This document shows, piece by piece, positions 35,639-44,661 of a stretch of 64,000 nucleotides of DNA. The notes under the pieces are model-generated. The model saw only the letters and a program-made list of their open reading frames with translations, was not told the origin of the DNA and made no database searches. Within the stretch, counting starts at the first letter, position 1. Each line of letters starts with the position of its first letter. The stretch is from Oscillospiraceae bacterium Marseille-Q3528. Its GTDB lineage: Bacteria; Bacillota; Clostridia; Lachnospirales; Lachnospiraceae. Both the position numbers and the translations under genes were made by a program. The stretch covers positions 1-64,000 of the forward strand of contig JAGTTR010000018.1 of the NCBI GenBank assembly GCA_018223385.1, in the 5' to 3' direction.

Positions 35639-37585
35639 TTATATTGCTTCTCCGGCTTTCTGCTCGGATTGCTTACGATGATAATAGGCAAGCTGTTTCT
35701 GCCTGCGGTTGATTGCCTTACATTCCTCGGAGCATAGCACCTCCTGACCGTTGGACGGCCAGAAGGGCATGCCGCAAATCTTGCAGACCTTTTGACGGAA
35801 GGTGTGGTTGCCCTTTTCGGCATAGCGTTTCTTTTCTTTTTCGGCTTGCTGATGGGCTTTCGTGCAATCGGTGTTGCAAAACCTCTGCCTTGTGCTGTTT
35901 GGATAAAACTCTTTGCCGCATTGTTCGCAGATACGCTTCGGGTACTTATGACCGTCATTCGCCGCCCAGCGTTCTGCCTTGGCTTTGGCTCGATGGGCAA
36001 CATTACTCTCACGCTGCCGGTTCTTCTTTCGCTTGACTTTTTCCGCCGCTTCTCGCTCGGCCTTCCGCTTTGCTTCGGCAGTTTCCTTTTCGGAAAGCGG
36101 GAGGTCAAACTGCCCGATGAAGTTATAGTAGATGTCCACCTGCTGCTGTCGGTTCGGCTTTTTGCCTATGGCTTCGTGAATAACGATTTTATCAATTAGT
36201 TCACACGCCATCTCTTTTGTCAGCTCTGCGGGCTGCTTATACTTCTTGATGAGCCTGATAAACCGCCCGATATGGGCAGAGGACGCTTTTGTTTGCTCCA
36301 ACTTCTCCTGAATTTCTGATACTTGGCTCTCAAGGCTGTCCTGCTCAGCAGAATATTTTTTCATCAGGGACTTGTACTGCTTTTCAGGCAGCAGACCTGA
36401 AATGAAATTCTCATAAAGACTTCCAATCAGGCGGTCAAGCTCATTCAGTCTGCGGTTGATTGTCTGAAGTTCTTCCTTTTGCTTTTGCGGTTTACTGTTC
36501 GCCTGTGCTTCCCATTTGCTTTTCAATTCTTCGGCAAAGCCACGCTCATCTGCGATAATGTGGCTTGAAAGGCGTTGGATAGAACGCAGCACCAACTGAT
36601 AGAGGACTTTGTCGCTGATATGATGGATGGTGCAGTTCACGGTTCTGTTCCCGTAGCTGCTGCATCGGAACGAGTGATAGGGTTCTCCGCTTTTGTAGTA
36701 ATTCGTCTGATAGGACATCTTACTGCCGCAATCAGCGCAATACACAAGACCGGGCAATAAGCATTCCTCTTGGTGCGTCCCTTCCTTTATACGGCGTGTG
36801 GCGTGTTTCAATCTTCTGTGCGCCTGCTCCCAAAGCTCGCTGTCAACGATTGGCTCGTGGGTGTCCTCAAACACAAGGCGTTCCTCATCGGTGGCAAAGC
36901 GGCGTTCATCGGTCTTAAAATTCGTTCCAATGGGCTTTCTCAGCACAGTATGACCGAGATATTCCTGTCGGTTTAAAATCTCTCTTACCGTGTTTGCGTT
37001 CCAGTTTGTGCAGCCGTACTCTGCTTTTCGGTTGCATTGTTCGGGGTGATATTGGAGGGTGTACGCCGATGGAATCAGCACCTTTTCCTCCGTTAGCTGT
37101 CTTGCAATTGCCGGAGGTGTCAAGCCCTCTGCCGCAAGCTCAAAGATGTGTTTTACCACCTGAGAAGCAACAGGATCGACCACTAAGGTCTGTTTATCTT
37201 CGGGCAGTCGATTGTAGCCGTAGGGAATGCTGCCGGAGCAGCGTTTTCCGTCGCTCATACGGGACAGGAAGATGGACTTTATCTTGTTGCTGGTGTCCTT
37301 GGCGTACCACTCGTTCATTATGTTGAGGAACGGGGTGAAGTCGTTATCCTGCTCCCAATCCCTAAATACGTCGGCGAGGGGACTGGGAGATTTCAGAAGC
37401 GCTTTGGCCTGCGCATCCGGCAGATCATTGTATTCCATCGAAAGAAGAATGTCCTCCCGAACCGTGTACTCATAGGTGTGGTTCAGAACTTCTTCCGAAG
37501 GCTGGGAAAGCAGCCATTCCCGATAGGTTTCCTGCTCGGCAAACATCTTTTGATATAATGCTGTGTTCAACTCTGCATTGGTCAT
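35639..37585 (-). CDS. Chimeric large serine recombinase lacking the catalytic domain
   Basis: A 648-residue frame. Residues 1-80 (MTNAELNTALYQKMFAEQET and onward) match a DUF3848-type mobile-element protein, not a recombinase. From about residue 82 it becomes a large serine recombinase just after the resolvase domain (FTPFLNIMNEWYAKDTSNKI), with the recombinase domain (PYGYNRL), a zinc-ribbon (CADCG) and a coiled coil. Two C-terminal Cys clusters (CEQCGKEFYP, CKICGMPFWP) complete it. The N-terminal domain with the catalytic serine is absent, so it should be unable to recombine DNA. The junction is near 37335. It may still bind its site. Confidence 0.8.
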   Translation of the reverse strand: MTNAELNTALYQKMFAEQETYREWLLSQPSEEVLNHTYEYTVREDILLSMEYNDLPDAQAKALLKSPSPLADVFRDWEQDNDFTPFLNIMNEWYAKDTSNKIKSIFLSRMSDGKRCSGSIPYGYNRLPEDKQTLVVDPVASQVVKHIFELAAEGLTPPAIARQLTEEKVLIPSAYTLQYHPEQCNRKAEYGCTNWNANTVREILNRQEYLGHTVLRKPIGTNFKTDERRFATDEERLVFEDTHEPIVDSELWEQAHRRLKHATRRIKEGTHQEECLLPGLVYCADCGSKMSYQTNYYKSGEPYHSFRCSSYGNRTVNCTIHHISDKVLYQLVLRSIQRLSSHIIADERGFAEELKSKWEAQANSKPQKQKEELQTINRRLNELDRLIGSLYENFISGLLPEKQYKSLMKKYSAEQDSLESQVSEIQEKLEQTKASSAHIGRFIRLIKKYKQPAELTKEMACELIDKIVIHEAIGKKPNRQQQVDIYYNFIGQFDLPLSEKETAEAKRKAEREAAEKVKRKKNRQRESNVAHRAKAKAERWAANDGHKYPKRICEQCGKEFYPNSTRQRFCNTDCTKAHQQAEKEKKRYAEKGNHTFRQKVCKICGMPFWPSNGQEVLCSEECKAINRRQKQLAYYHRKQSEQKAGEAI

Positions 37586-37674
37586 GTAGTAATACCTCCG
37601 TTTTGATTTTGATATAGAAAAAGCCGACTGGCTCTCAAAAGAACACCAATCGGCGATGTATATGAATTTTTATG

Positions 37675-38724
37675 TTAGCCCTGCAATTCGGCCAATAATC
37701 TGTCTGTTTTTATAACATAGGCGTATGCCGCAGGATTGACCTTTCTCATATAGCGAAGAGAAGCCAATTTTTCCTGCTCTATCTTCATATCCAAGAACTT
37801 CGCATAGTCATTTACGCGCAGATATTCTGTATCCGACAACAGACATGCAACCATATACATGATCTTAGCAGCTCTCCCAGCGGCAATCTCTGGCGTATAG
37901 TTCTCGGCATAAATATGGCTTCTCAGTTCCCGAATACCCTTTACATAAATCGGATATTCCTCTTTGCTCACTTTTCCACGGGATGCAATGCACAATGCAG
38001 CTTCAAAAGTATCCCACAAGCAATCTTTACTGTTGCTTTCAATTCTTCGATAAGCGATTTCCGCCTGTGCAATTTTCCCATATGTAGGTCCTATCTGCTG
38101 AAAATCTGTAAATATCTCCAGCAGAGAAGATACATCATAGAACTGCTTCATGACTTCCATGTCTTTTCCGCAATTTAACGGAATACCTGTGGTGTGCGGA
38201 GCAAATGCTGTCAATTTATCCGCCAGAATGCAGTTTGCTGACGGTAGGGAAACAGTAAGATATTCCGGTTCTGTCAAAAGAAGATCATTCTGAATTTCTT
38301 TTTGAACCAGCTCTGAGTAATGATTGTGTTCAAACAGAACATCCAGAAGAATGTAGAATGGTCTGTTATTGATTGGAGAATCATAAGTGAACTTAAAGTG
38401 CCTTTTTTCAATATTGTTCTTTCCAATCCACTTCTGTTCCTCAACAGCCTTAAAAGGGAAAATCTCCGATGCTCGATCCAAATACTTATCCAAATCTGTA
38501 CCCGGTTCAGCAATAATATCAATATCTGTAGATAACCGACGCGGATGTTCCATCAGCAGCATAAGGCAGGTGCCACCTTTGAAAATAAAGGGCATACCAA
38601 CCTTCGCAAGTGCTTCCAACAGTCCAAACGCATATACAGCACGTTCCAAAAGTACAGGATCTCTGCGACTGGTCCTTTGCAGCTCTCTAATATGTTCTTC
38701 GGCAAAATTCTCTTGTAACAGCAT
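37675..38724 (-). CDS. abiEii: AbiEii-like nucleotidyltransferase toxin
   Basis: A 349-residue protein of the AbiEii/AbiGii family of MenT-like nucleotidyltransferases. Key motifs are FIFKGGTCLMLLM with STDIDII (the nucleotidyltransferase D-x-D), a third acidic site in YILLDVLFE and the family lysine in ILADKLTAF. Members block phage infection or translation by modifying RNA. It lies four bases after its putative antitoxin gene. Length is normal and no disruption is seen. Confidence 0.85.
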   Translation of the reverse strand: MLLQENFAEEHIRELQRTSRRDPVLLERAVYAFGLLEALAKVGMPFIFKGGTCLMLLMEHPRRLSTDIDIIAEPGTDLDKYLDRASEIFPFKAVEEQKWIGKNNIEKRHFKFTYDSPINNRPFYILLDVLFEHNHYSELVQKEIQNDLLLTEPEYLTVSLPSANCILADKLTAFAPHTTGIPLNCGKDMEVMKQFYDVSSLLEIFTDFQQIGPTYGKIAQAEIAYRRIESNSKDCLWDTFEAALCIASRGKVSKEEYPIYVKGIRELRSHIYAENYTPEIAAGRAAKIMYMVACLLSDTEYLRVNDYAKFLDMKIEQEKLASLRYMRKVNPAAYAYVIKTDRLLAELQG

Positions 38725-38728
38725 ATCT

Positions 38729-39466
38729 TTACCTCTTTGTTCGTAATGTGATGTTTGTTTTCTCTCTAATCAGTTTCTTAATTTTTTTATCAACGGCTCT
38801 GCGTGCTGCATATCGAAATAGACAACTCTCATCTACCACATACATGGAAAATGCGTCCTCATATATAGTCGGATATTCACTCTCACTGACAGAATCAAGC
38901 AGTAGCGGGTCTGCAACTATATCAACAAGCAATTTCTCCAATCGTGTATGCCATGGGATTCCAGCGCTTTTCGGTGCCTCTGTTGTGAGCTTGTTAATAA
39001 CAATCATATTGTCGCTCCAATACTGGTGATACATTCCCAGTGTTGGGTTAATAAACACTTTTCCAAAATACTGGTCCTTTAGCATGTCAAACACAAATTC
39101 TATTACATCAGATTCCACAGATAAAAACAGAACATTATGTGCAAGTTGATGATTCACAAAATCATTGAGCTGAATCAGTTCCAGGATAGAAAAATCTACC
39201 AGCGGATATTGTTCCTGTATCAAAGATGCCACTTCTACCGCCAGATCAGAGTATTCGTGGTCATATGGTCTTGCATTATTACCAGGAAGGCAGTACAGGC
39301 CGTTACCAACACGAGCCAGATCACCATCTTTAACCATTGACGCAAATCTTTTATAAAAGGAAGCATCGCTTAATTGATATCCAGCGTTACGGAACGATTG
39401 TAATACTTGTTGCCTGTTGAAACATTTTTGATTCTTTACACCTTCAAAATATCTCGAATCGGTCAT
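38729..39466 (-). CDS. abiEi: AbiEi-like antitoxin/autorepressor
   Basis: A 245-residue protein with an N-terminal winged helix (FNRQQVLQSFRNAGYQLSDASF) followed by an alpha/beta domain, the layout of AbiEi-type antitoxins that repress their own operon. The start at 39466 is preceded by GGAGG. The two strong palindromes around its promoter (39488-39596) are the obvious binding sites. It partners the toxin gene immediately downstream. Confidence 0.8.
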   Translation of the reverse strand: MTDSRYFEGVKNQKCFNRQQVLQSFRNAGYQLSDASFYKRFASMVKDGDLARVGNGLYCLPGNNARPYDHEYSDLAVEVASLIQEQYPLVDFSILELIQLNDFVNHQLAHNVLFLSVESDVIEFVFDMLKDQYFGKVFINPTLGMYHQYWSDNMIVINKLTTEAPKSAGIPWHTRLEKLLVDIVADPLLLDSVSESEYPTIYEDAFSMYVVDESCLFRYAARRAVDKKIKKLIREKTNITLRTKR

Positions 39467-39487
39467 TCCTACACCTCCATCTGATTA

Positions 39488-39596
39488 TTTTTGCGGCAGT
39501 AAACGTCATTTGCTGCCGCCACAATAACAGTATATTCATGTCAAACGCTTTTGTCAATATTTTTGCGGCAGTAATCTCGTTTTACTGCCGCAAAAA
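39488..39596 (-). promoter_or_regulatory. AbiE promoter flanked by two palindromic operators
   Basis: On the minus strand TTGACA (39552-39557) and TATACT (39529-39534) are 17 bases apart. Upstream lies the perfect palindrome TTTTTGCGGCAGTAA-N7-TTACTGCCGCAAAAA (39560-39596). Downstream is a similar half-matched palindrome built on GCGGCAGTAA and TTGCTGCCGC (39493-39520). Shared GCGGCAG half-sites on both sides of the promoter suggest cooperative repression. Confidence 0.8.
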
Positions 39597-39642
39597 TAGT
39601 TCTTCTATATAGTATGACCGATATCTCCAATTCTATGCACAT

Positions 39643-39795
39643 TCAAATCGTTTTGATTTTTTTGAGATACGCCACCGCATCGGTATGACCACGGAAGTAA
39701 ATCTGCTGTCGCTCCATATCATCCCGCTGACGTACCAGATGCAGATACTGTGTAAAGGCTGCGTGTTCCTTAGCGGTCAATCGAATTTCTCCGCT
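39643..39795 (-). pseudogene. C-terminal fragment of a small mobile-element protein
   Basis: The minus strand encodes about 50 residues ending in RQQIYFRGHTDAVAYLKKI, a clear protein-like tail. There is no start codon with a ribosome site. I recognise the tail as typical of short proteins in clostridial conjugative elements but cannot name it. Confidence 0.45.
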
Positions 39796-40046
39796 AGGTG
39801 TAGATATGTATCCTGCTTATAATTTGATGTCTGCCAATTTTCGAAGAACAGGAGCTCCTTTTTTCCAGCTAAAATGTGAGCGGTCTCATCGGAAAAACTA
39901 GGCGTATTTTTCCCATCGCCAACGCTAACCGTCGTAGGGAAGGCATACTCTTCTGGTTGGCACAATATTCCTAAATCTGCTAATTGGGAAAATTCTTCTC
40001 TGGAACAAGAAATCTGAATAGAATAAAGCCGGAGGAATAGGGGCAT
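39777..40046 (-). CDS. Hypothetical protein, possibly a fragment
   Basis: An 89-residue frame with ordinary composition (SREEFSQLADLGILCQPEEY; then ILAGKKELLFFENW). No recognised domain, no good ribosome site, and its end runs into the neighbouring fragment. It may be part of a larger broken gene. Confidence 0.3.
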   Translation of the reverse strand: MPLFLRLYSIQISCSREEFSQLADLGILCQPEEYAFPTTVSVGDGKNTPSFSDETAHILAGKKELLFFENWQTSNYKQDTYLHLAEKFD

Positions 40047-40069
40047 AATGCTCCTGCAGGATCAAATCC

Positions 40070-40255
40070 TTGGCCCAGTTCCGAAGAATCTCTGCCGCAA
40101 ACAGAGAAGAACGCTGCAAGCAACCAGTCACACTGCGGCTTTCCCCTCAAACAATCAGACGTGCAAAATCCCTTGGTAAAGGATACACTTCCGTTCTCAG
40201 TCGCATACTTGAAAGCGCCCTTGAAAACCCGGATATTGTAAAACATTATCTTTGA
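40070..40255 (+). pseudogene. C-terminal fragment of a BrnA/CopG-like antitoxin
   Basis: The last 45 residues (KQPVTLRLSPQTIRRAKSLG, then SRILESALENPDIVKHYL) form a ribbon-helix-helix domain of the BrnA kind. The N-terminal part does not fit and no brnT toxin gene is adjacent. The left end of an IS66-like element follows four bases after the stop. Confidence 0.5.
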
Positions 40256-40258
40256 TAA

Positions 40259-40830
40259 GTAAGCGCCTCATAATCCACCGTCTGGCAAGATCAAAGTAGA
40301 GATGAGATAATGAGACCGAGGTATCAGAAGACCCATCGGTACCAAAAGTCTCAAGGAGGTCTCAGGAATGCCGGACGAGTTTCAAACCCTGAAAAAAGAG
40401 AGCAGTATCGAAATCATAAAAGCGTGCAACGGAAGCGGTATGCCAAAGCGGCAATGGTGCCGGGAGCATGGGATCAGCTACAGCACGTTCATGCGTTGGC
40501 AGAGGATCCTGCGAAATGAGCTTGCGGGAGAGATCATGGTTACACAGGCAGTGGTTCCACTGCAAATCGAGCCGCAAGCTTCCCGCTGTACGCCTGCTCA
40601 AGAAGTCACGATACAGAAAAGACGGTATCTCCATCAGCATGCACGGAGTAAGCAGCGATACGGCGAATATGTTCGATTTCAACGAGCAAACAAAGCAACC
40701 TATCTTGAATTTTTTAAGCAGAATAGCAGATCCCATATTATCGTTGACGGCCGTGCCTACACGATTGACCAATTTTTAAAACTATACTGATTTGAGCACT
40801 ATCTGGGCTATCCCGGATAGTGCTCTTTGG
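40259..40830 (+). mobile_element. Partial IS66-family element
   Basis: The segment begins GTAAGCGCCTC, the typical IS66 terminus, and contains only the small first gene. I found no matching right end (no inverted GCGCTTAC), and the large transposase gene is absent. The right limit is set by the jump in GC content near 40830. Confidence 0.5.
40368..40790 (+). CDS. IS66-family accessory protein (helix-turn-helix)
   Basis: A 140-residue frame. Residues 10-50 carry the IS66 first-gene signature (SGMPKRQWCREHGISYSTF, a helix-turn-helix). The second half does not look like the usual domain and another frame is open there too, so a frameshift is likely after about residue 70. Confidence 0.5.
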   Translation: MPDEFQTLKKESSIEIIKACNGSGMPKRQWCREHGISYSTFMRWQRILRNELAGEIMVTQAVVPLQIEPQASRCTPAQEVTIQKRRYLHQHARSKQRYGEYVRFQRANKATYLEFFKQNSRSHIIVDGRAYTIDQFLKLY

Positions 40831-40916
40831 TTACGGGCGATTATTGTGCGGATACTTTTTTCTTTCTTTTTTTCCCGGTTTATGTTAGACTGAAGCTACT
40901 TTGAAAGGAGGCGCCT

Positions 40917-42134
40917 ATGAAACGCTTTTTGGCCGCGCTTTTGGCGGCATTGACTGTATTTACCCTTACAGGCTGCGGAAAAACAGAGAATCCCGCTGAA
41001 CCGGTGACGCCGGGACAGGCAGAGGAACCCGCCACGCCCACGGAACCGGAGCTGACGCCGGAGGAAATCGCGGAACAGGAACGTCTGGCGGCGGAAAAGG
41101 CCCGTGAAGAACGGCTGCAGGGACTACTGGACTCCATGACCTTAGAGGAAAAGGTGGGACAGCTTTTCTTCGTCCGGTGCCCGGAGACCAACGCCGTGGA
41201 GGATATTTCCACCTACCATTTAGGAGGCTATCTGCTGTTCGGACGAGACTACAAGGACGGCGACAACTGGCTGACGTGGGAGCAGTTCATCCAGAAAATC
41301 GAGAGCTACCAGGATGCGACCGCTATCCCCCTGTTTATTGGAAGCGACGAGGAGGGCGGCACCGTCACCCGGGCCAGCCGAAACCCTAACCTCTTCTCTG
41401 AACCCTTCAAATCTCCTCAGAAGCTGAACTACATCGGCGGCATTGAAGAAATTCTCCGGGATACGGACACCCGAAGCCGGGAGCTGCGGGCGCTGGGCAT
41501 CAATGTAAATTTCGCGCCGGTGTGCGACGTGTCCACCGACCCGAAGGATTTCATCTATGACCGGACGCTGGGGCAGGACGCGAACATGACAGCGGATTAT
41601 GTGAGGCTGGTGGTGCCGGCCATGACAGAGGGCGGTACGCTGCCGGTACTGAAGCACTTCCCCGGCTACGGTAATAACGCAGACACCCACACCGGCATCG
41701 CCGTGGATCAGCGGCCGATGGAGACCTTTGAGACTGCCGACCTGCTGCCCTTCAAGGCGGGGATCGAGGCCGGGACTCCTTTTGTGCTGGTGAGCCACAA
41801 CATCGTCAACTGCATGGACCCGGAGCTGCCGGCGTCCCTCTCCCCTGCCGTTCACAAAATTCTGCGGGAAGAATGCGGCTTTGACGGCATCGCCATCACC
41901 GACGATCTGGCGATGGACGCCGTGAAGGCCTACGCCAAGGACGGCGCTGTAGTTGTGCTGGCCTTGCAAGCGGGAAACGATATGGTTGTTACCACGGACT
42001 ACCGGACCCAGATCCCCGCCGTCATTGCGGCGGTGCAGGAGGGCACATTGGATGAAAGCGTCATCGATGACGCCTGTCTCCGGGTACTGCGGTGCAAGGA
42101 CACCTTTTTGAGGATCCCAGAAAACAATCCCTGA
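40917..42134 (+). CDS. GH3 beta-N-acetylhexosaminidase-like lipoprotein
   Basis: A 405-residue glycoside hydrolase family 3 protein. It begins with a lipoprotein signal (lipobox LTGC at Cys20) and an acidic Glu/Pro linker (to about residue 65). The catalytic domain has the NagZ-type signature KHFPGYGNNADTHTG, whose His/Asp pair serves as acid/base, and the nucleophile aspartate in ITDDLAMDAV. It should remove N-acetylglucosamine from peptidoglycan or similar glycans outside the cell. AAGGAGG precedes the ATG. GC content is like that of the redox operon and unlike both flanks. Confidence 0.9.
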   Translation: MKRFLAALLAALTVFTLTGCGKTENPAEPVTPGQAEEPATPTEPELTPEEIAEQERLAAEKAREERLQGLLDSMTLEEKVGQLFFVRCPETNAVEDISTYHLGGYLLFGRDYKDGDNWLTWEQFIQKIESYQDATAIPLFIGSDEEGGTVTRASRNPNLFSEPFKSPQKLNYIGGIEEILRDTDTRSRELRALGINVNFAPVCDVSTDPKDFIYDRTLGQDANMTADYVRLVVPAMTEGGTLPVLKHFPGYGNNADTHTGIAVDQRPMETFETADLLPFKAGIEAGTPFVLVSHNIVNCMDPELPASLSPAVHKILREECGFDGIAITDDLAMDAVKAYAKDGAVVVLALQAGNDMVVTTDYRTQIPAVIAAVQEGTLDESVIDDACLRVLRCKDTFLRIPENNP

Positions 42135-42263
42135 TTGGATATTCCATGAAAACAGCCTGATTTGCTGCATTTTTTTGAAAATGTGCAACCAAAACGCCTC
42201 TTTTTTCGTCTTTCCTTGTGAACAGCTATTGGAAAGACCGGTCTATGGGAAAGGAGCATTTCT

Positions 42264-42342
42264 ATGAAAAAGTCTCTGCGTTTTTGCGTTTTACTAACTT
42301 TCGCCGCCGCGCTGCTGACGGTCTCCGTCTTTGCGGACACTT
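42264..42342 (+). pseudogene. Signal-peptide stub of a truncated secreted protein
   Basis: AAAGGAG and ATG open a frame encoding MKKSLRFCVLLTFAAALLTV and SVFADT, a clean signal peptide. The GC-rich segment then ends and an unrelated hairpin begins, so the mature protein is lost. Confidence 0.6.
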
Positions 42343-42343
42343 T

Positions 42344-42389
42344 GATAAGAAGAAACCCACCTCTATGCAGAGGTGGGTTTCTTCTTATC
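42344..42389 (-). terminator. Perfect 46-base terminator hairpin
   Basis: GATAAGAAGAAACCCACCTC pairs with its complement around a six-base loop. It overlaps the stop codon of the fragment on the minus strand and marks a breakpoint between two DNA segments. Confidence 0.75.
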
Positions 42390-42566
42390 ATTTTTCAACT
42401 ATCCAAATATGTTCTGGGCTAAATCGAAATGTGTACTTTATATCTTTATTGAAATTAGACTTACCAGTCGTCATTGCAATCACCGTATATTTTTTCTTGC
42501 CTCTAAATCCGACCTTGTTAAAATCTGTGACACCGAAGCCGTCGGCACATATAGACATAGCATCCT
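42388..42566 (-). pseudogene. C-terminal fragment of an unrecognised protein
   Basis: In one minus-strand frame the bases encode a protein-like tail (GFGVTDFNKVGFRGKKKY, then KYTFRFSPEHIWIVEK) ending in TGA at the hairpin. The front is missing, replaced by the reverse transcriptase fragment. Family unknown. Confidence 0.4.
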
Positions 42567-43358
42567 ATTCTTGCAGATGATTACTGTATCATCTGCGTAC
42601 CTTACAAGAATACCGTGAGTAAGTCCATACTTTTCCCACAGTCTGTCCAGTGTATTTAAGTAGATGTTTGCCAATAACGGAGATATAACTGAACCTTGAC
42701 TTGTTCCCTGTTCAGAAATTGTCAGTACATTTCCGTATAATACTCCTGATACTAACCATTGTCTTATCAGCTTCAATATCCTACGGTCTGATATTCTCTG
42801 CTCTACCAGTTTCATCAGCTTATCTTGGTTTACGTTATCAAAGAACTTCTCAATATCTGCGTCTACTACATAATAGCCCTTGTTGTTACACGCTTTTCTT
42901 ACCACTTCCAGTGCTTGCTTGGCACTTCTTTTCGGTCGGAATCCATAGGAACAATCTCTAAAGTCAGCTTCGAATACTGGCTCTATTGCTATCTTGGTAG
43001 CCATCTGCACAATTCTGTCCTTGACTGTTGGTATTCCAAGAGGTCTTTCACTTCCGTCTGGTTTTGGTATCATAACTCGCTTTACTGGGGATGGTTTGTA
43101 CTTTCCATCCATCAGTTCCGATTTGATTTCTGACAGGTATTTTTCAATTCCCATCTCTTCAATATCTTCGATTCTGATACCATCTACACCACTGGAACCT
43201 TTGTTAGCTTTTACCCGTTTCCATGCTTCAAAAAGTATATCATCCCGATATACCTTATCGTAAAGTACATGAAATCTTCGGCTATCGCATTTCTTGGCTG
43301 TCAGATATAGTTTGTTTTGAAGTTGTCGAACTTTTTCTTTGGAGTTGTTAGTCTGCAT
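42480..43358 (-). pseudogene. ltrA: Group II intron reverse transcriptase/maturase, C-terminally truncated
   Basis: A 292-residue frame. Residues 1-264 are a group II reverse transcriptase, with the fingers region (KPDGSERPLGIPTVKDRIVQ), the first aspartate (YYVVDADIEKFFDNV), TSQGSVISPLLANIYL and the catalytic RYADD at about 255. After residue 264 the sequence switches to unrelated DNA. The thumb, maturase X and endonuclease domains (about 200 residues) are missing. Confidence 0.88.
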
Positions 43359-43879
43359 GACATTCTCTCACTCTTACCCTCTCTACAAACGTGAATGAAG
43401 CAAGGAACCTTCTCATAGACTGCGTTTTCTTGCACAGTCATTATCGGTACTATGTTCCTCTCCGACTCCCTCCCATCAGAAATACGATTTCGCCAAGCTT
43501 ATACGCTTTCTTTTTACCTTTCGGTGATGGGTAGGGTCTCTCCAGTTCCGAACCACACTTTTCATACATACCGTTTCCTCTATACCGAGGGATTCCTCTG
43601 TGCTGCTTTCCAGTTTCTTCACACGTTCCATGGCTTTCACCCATATACCCAAGGTTCAGCTTCCCTTTGCTCTCTTTTCAGAGACCCTTTTAACGATACG
43701 GCAGAATTCACTTTATGTTACGGTCTGCATAATTGCTCGCCCCTCTTACCGAGGTTACTTTATCCACTCGCTTAGTACCCTGCATTACTGCAACGCACCG
43801 AGTTTAGCTACACGGCTCACTGGCGATTACCGTGACCGGACTTACACCGGCTAGTGTGGTCCAGCTTCGCTGGACACAC
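42567..43879 (-). mobile_element. Truncated group II intron
   Basis: The 5' end on the minus strand reads GTGTGTCCAGCG at 43879, a group II-like start, followed by about 500 bases with typical domain I features (for example CCGGTGTAAGTCCGG). The reverse transcriptase follows but is cut after its active site, and domains V and VI are absent. It cannot splice or move by itself. Confidence 0.75.
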
Positions 43880-43887
43880 GATATGTA

Positions 43888-43912
43888 AACAGGCAGCAAG
43901 CTGCCGCCTGTT
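43888..43912 (-). terminator. Hairpin after the conjugation-gene cluster
   Basis: AACAGGC and GCCTGTT with inner GCA/TGC form a strong stem followed on the minus strand by TTTAC; it lies 11 bases past the stop of the small gene upstream. Confidence 0.65.
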
Positions 43913-43922
43913 GCCCGAGCAT

Positions 43923-44111
43923 TTACTCATTTTGTTCTGCTTTCCTGCAGCCGAGTGTTTTCAGAATATCTTTCAGATACTTTGCGCTTCGGGCATATTT
44001 GTCTCCGGTATCCAACCGGATCCAGATGGTTGCTGTACCAGGGCTGGCATCAATGCTGATGATGTGATCTGCATTAATATACTCTTCGCCGGTGTAAACG
44101 AATGTCGCCAT
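43923..44111 (-). CDS. Small conserved-looking mobile-element protein
   Basis: A 62-residue acidic/basic protein (MATFVYTGEEYINADHIISI, ending RKAEQNE) with a beta-rich N terminus. It follows the next gene by 9 bases in the remnant of a conjugation operon. I do not recognise its function. Confidence 0.5.
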   Translation of the reverse strand: MATFVYTGEEYINADHIISIDASPGTATIWIRLDTGDKYARSAKYLKDILKTLGCRKAEQNE

Positions 44112-44120
44112 TTTGTCTCC

Positions 44121-44648
44121 TTATCTGGCAACTTCCTGCTTCCTGGCCGCCTTACCGGAAGGGCTGACTGCCGCTGTTTCTTCCTTCCGGTCAGATAGAT
44201 CCGAGAGGACAGATCCTCTGGATCTATCCTTGTAGGATTCCATCAGAGCCTTCAGCTCCACATTGGTCACTTCTCTGGTCTCGCGTCCCCAGATCGGCTG
44301 ACCGGCATCGTCGATTCCATTCTTTACAGAACGGGAAAGGCGGGTCGTTCCGTCCTCAGGGAGCTTCATCCAGACACCCTTGCCGAACTTGTTTTCATGG
44401 ATCATCTTCGGGGAGATCACAAAGGTCTCCCAGGGACGGGTATCCGCCTTATCCGGATTCGGAATACTAACTTCTACCAGTTCCTTGCCGTTCCTGGAAG
44501 TAAACGGATCTCCCACAAGCCCCTTGCCGAACTTGATCGTCAATTCCGTGTAGCTGACGCCCAGGGTTTCGCCACGTGCCATCGCTTCCTCGGCTTCTCT
44601 TACGAAGTCAGGCACATCCATGGACATCCACGGTCTCTCATCTGCCAT
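44121..44648 (-). CDS. Conjugative-element protein of unknown function
   Basis: A 175-residue hydrophilic protein (VPDFVREAEEAMARGETLGV; then FGKGVWMKLPEDG). GGAGG precedes the ATG. Its place directly after a virD4-type gene suggests a role in transfer in clostridial conjugative elements. No membrane helix or signal peptide. The C terminus is charged and likely disordered. Confidence 0.55.
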   Translation of the reverse strand: MADERPWMSMDVPDFVREAEEAMARGETLGVSYTELTIKFGKGLVGDPFTSRNGKELVEVSIPNPDKADTRPWETFVISPKMIHENKFGKGVWMKLPEDGTTRLSRSVKNGIDDAGQPIWGRETREVTNVELKALMESYKDRSRGSVLSDLSDRKEETAAVSPSGKAARKQEVAR

Positions 44649-44661
44649 ATTGGCTTACCTC

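Noticed and set aside
35639..37585. Functional transposon recombinase
   Set aside because: The resolvase domain with its catalytic serine is absent.
40259..40830. Complete IS66 or a miniature element
   Set aside because: Only one terminus and a damaged small gene could be found; no right inverted repeat.
42567..43358. Reverse transcriptase as a retron or diversity-generating element
   Set aside because: Sequence blocks and the upstream RNA region are those of a group II intron, with no variable or template repeat seen.
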